Shown: piece by piece, positions 59,335 through 64,000 of the stretch
How the letters are laid out: each line of letters begins with the position of its first letter
Position numbering within the stretch: position 1 is the stretch's first letter
Assembly: GCF_964246085.1 (NCBI RefSeq)
Contig: NZ_CAXTPD010000010.1
DNA: 64,000 nt
Source: Brotaphodocola sp003480315
Lineage (GTDB): Bacteria; Bacillota; Clostridia; Lachnospirales; Lachnospiraceae
Reading direction: 5' to 3' (one strand)
Translations under genes and position numbers: made by a program
The notes under the pieces: model-generated
The model's database searches: none
Seen by the model: only the letters and a program-made list of their open reading frames with translations
Told to the model about the DNA's origin: nothing

Positions 59335-62300
59335 ATGGCAATCGGTTTATTTTTCCTGATCCTGGCAATTCTGCTGGCAGTAGCAATGCCGGTCGGCGGT
59401 GTGTTCGGCCTGATGGCCATGCTGCCAAATCTGTTAAATTCCAGCTTCTCCTATGCTGCAGGCGATGTGGCCCGCGGCATGTTTGCAGGCTTAAACAGCT
59501 TTACTCTGCTGGCAGTACCGCTGTTCATGGTATCCGGTATGATCATGGCACAGGGTGGTATTTCTGAAAAGCTGTTCAATTTCTTCGGATATTTTATCGG
59601 CAATAAAACAGCCGGTTTCCCGTGCGCAGTTATTGTAACCTGTATGTTCTACGCAGCAATTTCCGGCTCCGCACCGGCAACGGTATCTGCAGTCGGCGCC
59701 ATGACCATCCCGTTCCTGGTAGAGATGGGCTACGATATGGTATTCGCTACCTCGATCGTAACGGTAGCCGGCGGCCTGGGTGTTATCATCCCGCCGAGTA
59801 TTTCCTATATTGTATATGCAGCCGCAGCCAATGCATCACCGTCTAAGCTGTTTATTGCCGGTATTTTCCCGGGACTCCTGATCGGCTTTGCCCTGATGCT
59901 TTACAGCTTCTATTACTGCAAAAAGCATGGTGAGGATAAAGAGAAGCTGTTAAAGAGCTACAAAGAAATCCGTGCAAAAGGCTTCTGGCCGTTATTGAAA
60001 GAAAGCTTCTTCGCCCTGATGACTCCGGTCATCATCCTGGGTACGATTTACTCCGGTGTCTGCAGCCCGACTGAGTCCGCTGTTATCAGTGTATTCTACG
60101 GCCTGTTTGTATGTATCTTCGTTTACAAGACCATCAACATCCGCAACATCGGTAAGGTGTTCATGGAGGGTGCAAAAACCTACGTCAACATCCTGTTTGT
60201 TATCGCAGCGGCTTCCGCATTCGCAAAGTGCCTGACTCTGCTGCGTTACCCGCAGACCATCAGTGAGTCTGTGCTGGCTATTTCTGATAATAAGATTGTG
60301 ATCCTTCTGATCATGAACCTGATCATGCTGGTTTGCGGTATGATCATTGATAATATCCCGAACATCATGATCTTAACCCCGATCATGGTTCCGATCGCAA
60401 CCGCGGCAGGAATTGATCCGGTGCACTTTGGTATCATCATGACCTGTAACCTGGCAATCGGTATGGTAACTCCGCCGATGGGCATCAACCTGTTTGTGGC
60501 ATCCGGCATGACCAAGATCCCAATGCTGAAGCTGGCGAAGGCCTGCATGCCATACATTGCGGCATTCTTGATCTCCCTGGGACTGATCACCTACATCCCG
60601 CAGATCTCCATGGGACTTCCGACCCTGCTTTCCGGTGAGGAGACCAAGGCGGTTGCGGCAAATAAGGGTGGTGGTACCGGAACAGGCAGTGCAGACAGCG
60701 GTGACTATGGCGCTGACATTCCGGCACTGGATCCGTCTGAAATTGACGGCGAGTATCACTGGACTGCAGCCATGACGGTAGCAGATACCTCCATCAACTA
60801 CATGATGGTAGATAAATTTGCAGAGCTGGTAAATGAGAAGTCCGGCGGCAAGATCAGCGTAGATATTTATCCGGGCGGTCAGTTAGGAAACACCACGGAG
60901 TTCACCGAGGCAGTCATTGGAGGCTCCATCGACATCGGAACCGGTATGACCACCGATCTGGTAGACTTTATCCCGCAGTTCGCGGTGTTCGATATGCCGA
61001 ACCTGTTTGATAATACTGCACAGATGCGAGCTGTACTGCAGAGTGATTTTGTAGATGTTATCAACGACTACTGCAACGCAGGCGGCATTCAGATGTTGGG
61101 TTACTCTGACGCAGGCTTCCGTGTGCTCACCACCAACAAGGAGACACACTCCCTGGCAGATTTAAAGGGCCAGAAGATCCGCGTTATGACCAATAAGTAT
61201 CACATTGCTTACTGGAATGCAGTAGGTGCAGCAGCAACTCCGATGCAGTTTACCGAGGTATTCATGGGACTTCAGCAGGGTACCATTGACGGTCAGGAAA
61301 ACCCATACATGAACATTGTCGGCAACAATGTTCAGGAGGTTCAGAAGTACGTGGTAGAGACCAATCATCTGGGTCATATCATTACCTTCTATATGAACTC
61401 TGACCTTTACAACGGACTGCCGGATAATGTAAGAGAACTGGTAGATGCCTGCGCAAAGGCAGCAACTCAGTATGGCAATGACCGCGCAGACGAGAGCATT
61501 GCTGAGTACAAGAAGACCTGCGAGGATGCAGGCTGCCAGATCATCACCCTGGATGATTCCGTACTGGCAGAGCTTCGTGACAAGGCACAGGTTGTATACG
61601 ACATGGTTCGTGAGGATCTGGGCAATGAGATCGTAGACAAGCTGCTTGCAGCAGTTGATACCGTAAGAGAGACGGTAGTAGATGAGACAACTCTGGGTGA
61701 TGAGATTACCGCGGTGGATCCGGCAGATATTGACGGTGAATATCACTGGACTGCAGCGATGACAGTAGCTGATACTTCCATCAACTATATGATGGTAGAT
61801 AAATTTGCAGAACTCATCAATGAGAAATCCGGCGGCAAGATCAGCGTGGATATTTATCCGGGCGGCCAGTTAGGAAATACAACAGAGTTCACTGAGGCAG
61901 TCATCGGCGGTTCCATCGATATCGGAACCGGTATGAGCACCGACCTGGTAGACTTTATTCCGCAGTTTGCAGTATTTGATATGCCGAATCTGTTTGACAA
62001 TACCGCACAGATGCGTTCCGTACTCCGCGGTGATTTCGTAAATGTCATGAATAAGTACTGCAACGCAGGCGGTATCCAGATGTTAGGTTACTCGGACGCA
62101 GGCTTCCGTGAGTTGACTACCAATAAGGAAACTCACACCCTGGCAGATTTAAAGGGCCAGAAGATCCGTGTTATGACGAACAAGTACCATATCGCATACT
62201 GGAATGCGTTAGGCGCGGCTGCAACCCCAATGCAGTTCACCGAGGTATTCATGGGTCTGCAGCAGGGCACCATTGATGGACAGGAAAACCCGTACATGAA

Positions 62301-62661
62301 CATTGTCGGCAACAATGTGCAGGAGGTCCAGAAGTACGTGGTAGAAACCAATCATCTTGGTCACATCATTACCTTCTATATGAATAAGGATCTGTACGGA
62401 AGTCTTCCGGAGAATGTAAAGACTCTGGTCGATGAATGTGCGGCAGCTGCAACCAAGTACGGCAACTCCAAAGCCGATGAGAGCATTAAGGGCTACAAGA
62501 AGACCTGTGAGGACGCAGGCTGTCAGATCATCACCCTGAATGATTCTGTATTGGCAGAACTTCGCGAGAAGGCAGAGCCGGTATATGAGATGGTCAGAGA
62601 GGATCTTGGTGATGAGATTGTAAACCAGCTCTTTGATGCGATTAACGCGGCAAAGCAGTAG
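59335..62661 (+). CDS. TRAP large permease fused to two DctP substrate-binding domains
   Basis: 1108 aa. Residues 1-435 are a complete DctM permease (VPLFMVSGMIMAQGG, AAISGSAPATVSAVG, VTPPMGINLFVASG). A Gly/Ser/Asp linker (about 436-468) leads to two DctP-type binding domains, each about 310 residues, starting near 471 and 800 (IDGEYHWTAAMTVADTSINY in both). The second is a duplication with a 987-bp period. Each holds the family strand G-QKIRVMTNKYHI and the Arg-containing ligand contact. No separate signal peptide or lipobox occurs, so domains stay tethered to the permease. Frame is continuous without any stop. Confidence 0.93.
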   Translation: MAIGLFFLILAILLAVAMPVGGVFGLMAMLPNLLNSSFSYAAGDVARGMFAGLNSFTLLAVPLFMVSGMIMAQGGISEKLFNFFGYFIGNKTAGFPCAVIVTCMFYAAISGSAPATVSAVGAMTIPFLVEMGYDMVFATSIVTVAGGLGVIIPPSISYIVYAAAANASPSKLFIAGIFPGLLIGFALMLYSFYYCKKHGEDKEKLLKSYKEIRAKGFWPLLKESFFALMTPVIILGTIYSGVCSPTESAVISVFYGLFVCIFVYKTINIRNIGKVFMEGAKTYVNILFVIAAASAFAKCLTLLRYPQTISESVLAISDNKIVILLIMNLIMLVCGMIIDNIPNIMILTPIMVPIATAAGIDPVHFGIIMTCNLAIGMVTPPMGINLFVASGMTKIPMLKLAKACMPYIAAFLISLGLITYIPQISMGLPTLLSGEETKAVAANKGGGTGTGSADSGDYGADIPALDPSEIDGEYHWTAAMTVADTSINYMMVDKFAELVNEKSGGKISVDIYPGGQLGNTTEFTEAVIGGSIDIGTGMTTDLVDFIPQFAVFDMPNLFDNTAQMRAVLQSDFVDVINDYCNAGGIQMLGYSDAGFRVLTTNKETHSLADLKGQKIRVMTNKYHIAYWNAVGAAATPMQFTEVFMGLQQGTIDGQENPYMNIVGNNVQEVQKYVVETNHLGHIITFYMNSDLYNGLPDNVRELVDACAKAATQYGNDRADESIAEYKKTCEDAGCQIITLDDSVLAELRDKAQVVYDMVREDLGNEIVDKLLAAVDTVRETVVDETTLGDEITAVDPADIDGEYHWTAAMTVADTSINYMMVDKFAELINEKSGGKISVDIYPGGQLGNTTEFTEAVIGGSIDIGTGMSTDLVDFIPQFAVFDMPNLFDNTAQMRSVLRGDFVNVMNKYCNAGGIQMLGYSDAGFRELTTNKETHTLADLKGQKIRVMTNKYHIAYWNALGAAATPMQFTEVFMGLQQGTIDGQENPYMNIVGNNVQEVQKYVVETNHLGHIITFYMNKDLYGSLPENVKTLVDECAAAATKYGNSKADESIKGYKKTCEDAGCQIITLNDSVLAELREKAEPVYEMVREDLGDEIVNQLFDAINAAKQ
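60727..62661 (+). repeat. 987-bp in-frame duplication of the DctP domain
   Basis: Copy 1 about 60727-61713 and copy 2 about 61714-62661. Long stretches are identical at protein level; differences are mostly synonymous or conservative (for example VLTTN against ELTTN near the binding site), showing a fairly recent duplication under purifying selection. Confidence 0.9.
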
Positions 62662-62743
62662 GCTGGCCACGGGAATACGGCCAGGCAATCATAAAACACG
62701 ATCAAAAGCAATGAATGAAAATAAATAAGGAGTAAAAAGTTCA

Positions 62744-63877
62744 ATGGGAGCATTTGTAATCAAAGGCGGAGAGATTTATGATCCGGCTGCACAGAAATGG
62801 GAGAAGAAGGATATTGCGATAGAGAACGGAATGATTATTTCCGGCATGCCTTCCGGAGAGTACCAGGTAGTGGATGCATCCGGATGCAAGGTCACGACCG
62901 GCTGGATTGATTATCACGTGCATTACTTTAATCATGGAACAGAAAACGGCATCAACCCGGATGCAGCGTCATTCCCCTGCGGTGTTACCACCGCAGTGGA
63001 TGGCGGAAGCACCGGAGCGGCAAATTATGAGATGTACCGGAAAAGTGCCATGGCCTACAGTGATGTCCGGATCTTAAACATGCTCCTTGTAGGAAGCGGC
63101 GGTCAGGTAACAGACCGCTATCCGGAGCATCTGGAAAAGAAATATTTTGATATTCCCAAGATCAAAAAGCTTTTCCGGGAGTATCCTGATAATCTGGTAG
63201 GCTTAAAGAGCCGTATGTCTGTGGGCATCATTGCCCCGGAGGACGCAGAAGAATCCATCCGTGCCACTGTGGAGCTGGCAGGGGAACTGGGCTGCAACGT
63301 ATCTGTTCATGTCACCAATCCGGTGATGGATTTAGAGAAGCTGGCAGGAATTCTCCGTAAAGATGATATGATCTGTCATATTTATCAGGGAAAAGGAAAA
63401 GAGACCTGCCTGGATGCGGATGGAAAGGTCCGTGAGGGACTGTTGAAAGCCAGAGAGCGCGGCGTACTGTTTGACGCCAGCAACGGCTGCAACAACTTTG
63501 ATCTGGAGATTGCGCAGAAAGCAGTCGCCCAGGGCTTCAAACCGGACATTATCAGCTCAGATATCAACACCTCCGGTTTCTTCTTACAGCCGCTTCACAG
63601 CCTGCCGAGAATCATGAGCAAGTACCTCGACTTCGGTATGAGCCTCAGTGAGGTATTAGATACCGTAACCCGCGTTCCGGCCAGACTGGTGCACCGTGAG
63701 AGCCTTGCATCCATGGCACCGGGAACAGAGGCAGATCTGGTGATCTTCAAAGTCAAAGAAAAAGAGGTACCTTACAGCGACCGTACCGGTCACACCTTCA
63801 CCGGTCATCAGGTAATCGTACCGCAGCTGACTATGAAAGACGGAGTGATTATGTACTGCCAGGCAGATTTTATGTAA
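62744..63877 (+). CDS. Amidohydrolase/deacetylase-family metallohydrolase
   Basis: 377 aa, dihydroorotase-like TIM barrel. Metal ligands: HVH in DYHVHYF near 58-62, a probably carboxylated Lys in GLKSRMSV near 154, His in VSVHVTNP near 190 and in CHIYQG near 211, and catalytic Asp in SSDINTSG near 268. It should hydrolyse a cyclic or N-acyl amide. Fourth gene of the TRAP operon (AAGGAG site), so it likely acts on the imported compound. The tail to 64000 shows no further gene start. Confidence 0.87.
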   Translation: MGAFVIKGGEIYDPAAQKWEKKDIAIENGMIISGMPSGEYQVVDASGCKVTTGWIDYHVHYFNHGTENGINPDAASFPCGVTTAVDGGSTGAANYEMYRKSAMAYSDVRILNMLLVGSGGQVTDRYPEHLEKKYFDIPKIKKLFREYPDNLVGLKSRMSVGIIAPEDAEESIRATVELAGELGCNVSVHVTNPVMDLEKLAGILRKDDMICHIYQGKGKETCLDADGKVREGLLKARERGVLFDASNGCNNFDLEIAQKAVAQGFKPDIISSDINTSGFFLQPLHSLPRIMSKYLDFGMSLSEVLDTVTRVPARLVHRESLASMAPGTEADLVIFKVKEKEVPYSDRTGHTFTGHQVIVPQLTMKDGVIMYCQADFM

Positions 63878-64000
63878 CGAATTGCAATTATAGGACGGAA
63901 CGAATAAAGGTCCGGAAGAGAAAGAGACCGCCTTCCTCTATTTTCACATATCGTTGTTTGCTTGCTCTCACAACACGCGTTCGCCTGCATCGGACTACAT

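Noticed and set aside
1..64000. tRNA or rRNA genes
   Set aside because: No cloverleaf with a GGTTCRANNCC arm or rRNA-like sequence was recognised; a dedicated scan could still find a tRNA I missed.

Overview
The window looks like the chromosome of an anaerobic, gut-type Clostridia bacterium, probably Lachnospiraceae-like. Ribosome binding sites are strong (AGGAGG type), sigma-A promoters are TTGACA/TATAAT with frequent TGn extended -10 boxes, the backbone is moderately GC-balanced, and the regulators (LysR, GntR/FCD, PrpR_N type), the TRAP transporter and the Tn4451-like mobilizable element are typical of that group. Species cannot be fixed from the sequence alone. No rRNA, tRNA or CRISPR array was seen.

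Layout. (1) 1-9.3 kb: the end of an AEC permease, then a shikimate/chorismate-flavoured block: aroE, a divergent LysR, an SLC13-type anion permease, an FAD oxidoreductase, an AroQ-type chorismate mutase, an EamA exporter and a chorismate mutase-shikimate kinase fusion. A GGDEF/EAL protein with both signature motifs eroded follows. (2) 9.5-17.8 kb: a GntR/FCD regulator, a MalY/PatB-type PLP enzyme, an APC permease, then a compact overlapping unit of FAD/NAD oxidoreductase, bis-MGD molybdoenzyme and four-cluster ferredoxin, plus an alpha/beta hydrolase. It reads as a substrate-specific anaerobic reductase module. A two-component system faces it. (3) 20.2-31.0 kb: an accessory region. An AT-rich patch carries a structured repeat, a 34-codon leader ORF with a terminator, a small membrane protein and a secreted protein. 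Next to it is a GC-richer Tn4451-like mobilizable element: large serine recombinase, VapE-type ATPase, CHC2 primase, MobV relaxase, several small genes, an XRE regulator and TnpV. (4) 31.1-38.7 kb: an RND efflux system (adaptor, 1004-aa pump, two TolC-like proteins), odd for an apparent monoderm, followed by a convincing type I toxin-antitoxin locus whose antisense RNA carries a copy of the toxin start region. (5) 38.8-45.6 kb: mgtE behind a leader ORF and terminator, a membrane protein/HTH pair, an apparently deleted esterase, a flavodoxin-like protein, cyclophilin, GNAT, NUDIX and LysR genes. (6) 45.7-51.1 kb: a PrpF-family isomerase under a clear LysR operator, a roughly 240-bp foldback repeat, glnK-amtB with a possible attenuator, ispE and a GntR gene. 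(7) 51.1-57.6 kb: a PrpR_N regulator that lost GAFTGA, then tartronate semialdehyde reductase, a DapA-family lyase, glycerate kinase and an AEC permease, a likely sugar-acid (glucarate/galactarate-type) pathway. (8) 57.7-64 kb: LysR, a TRAP small subunit, a 1108-aa fusion of the TRAP large subunit to two tandem DctP domains, and an amidohydrolase.

The most unusual items are the TRAP M-P-P fusion (59335-62661), the type I toxin-antitoxin locus (38376-38699), the RND/TolC-like set in a likely monoderm, the leader ORF-terminator units at 20.6 and 38.9 kb, the foldback element at 47.1 kb and the molybdoenzyme module.
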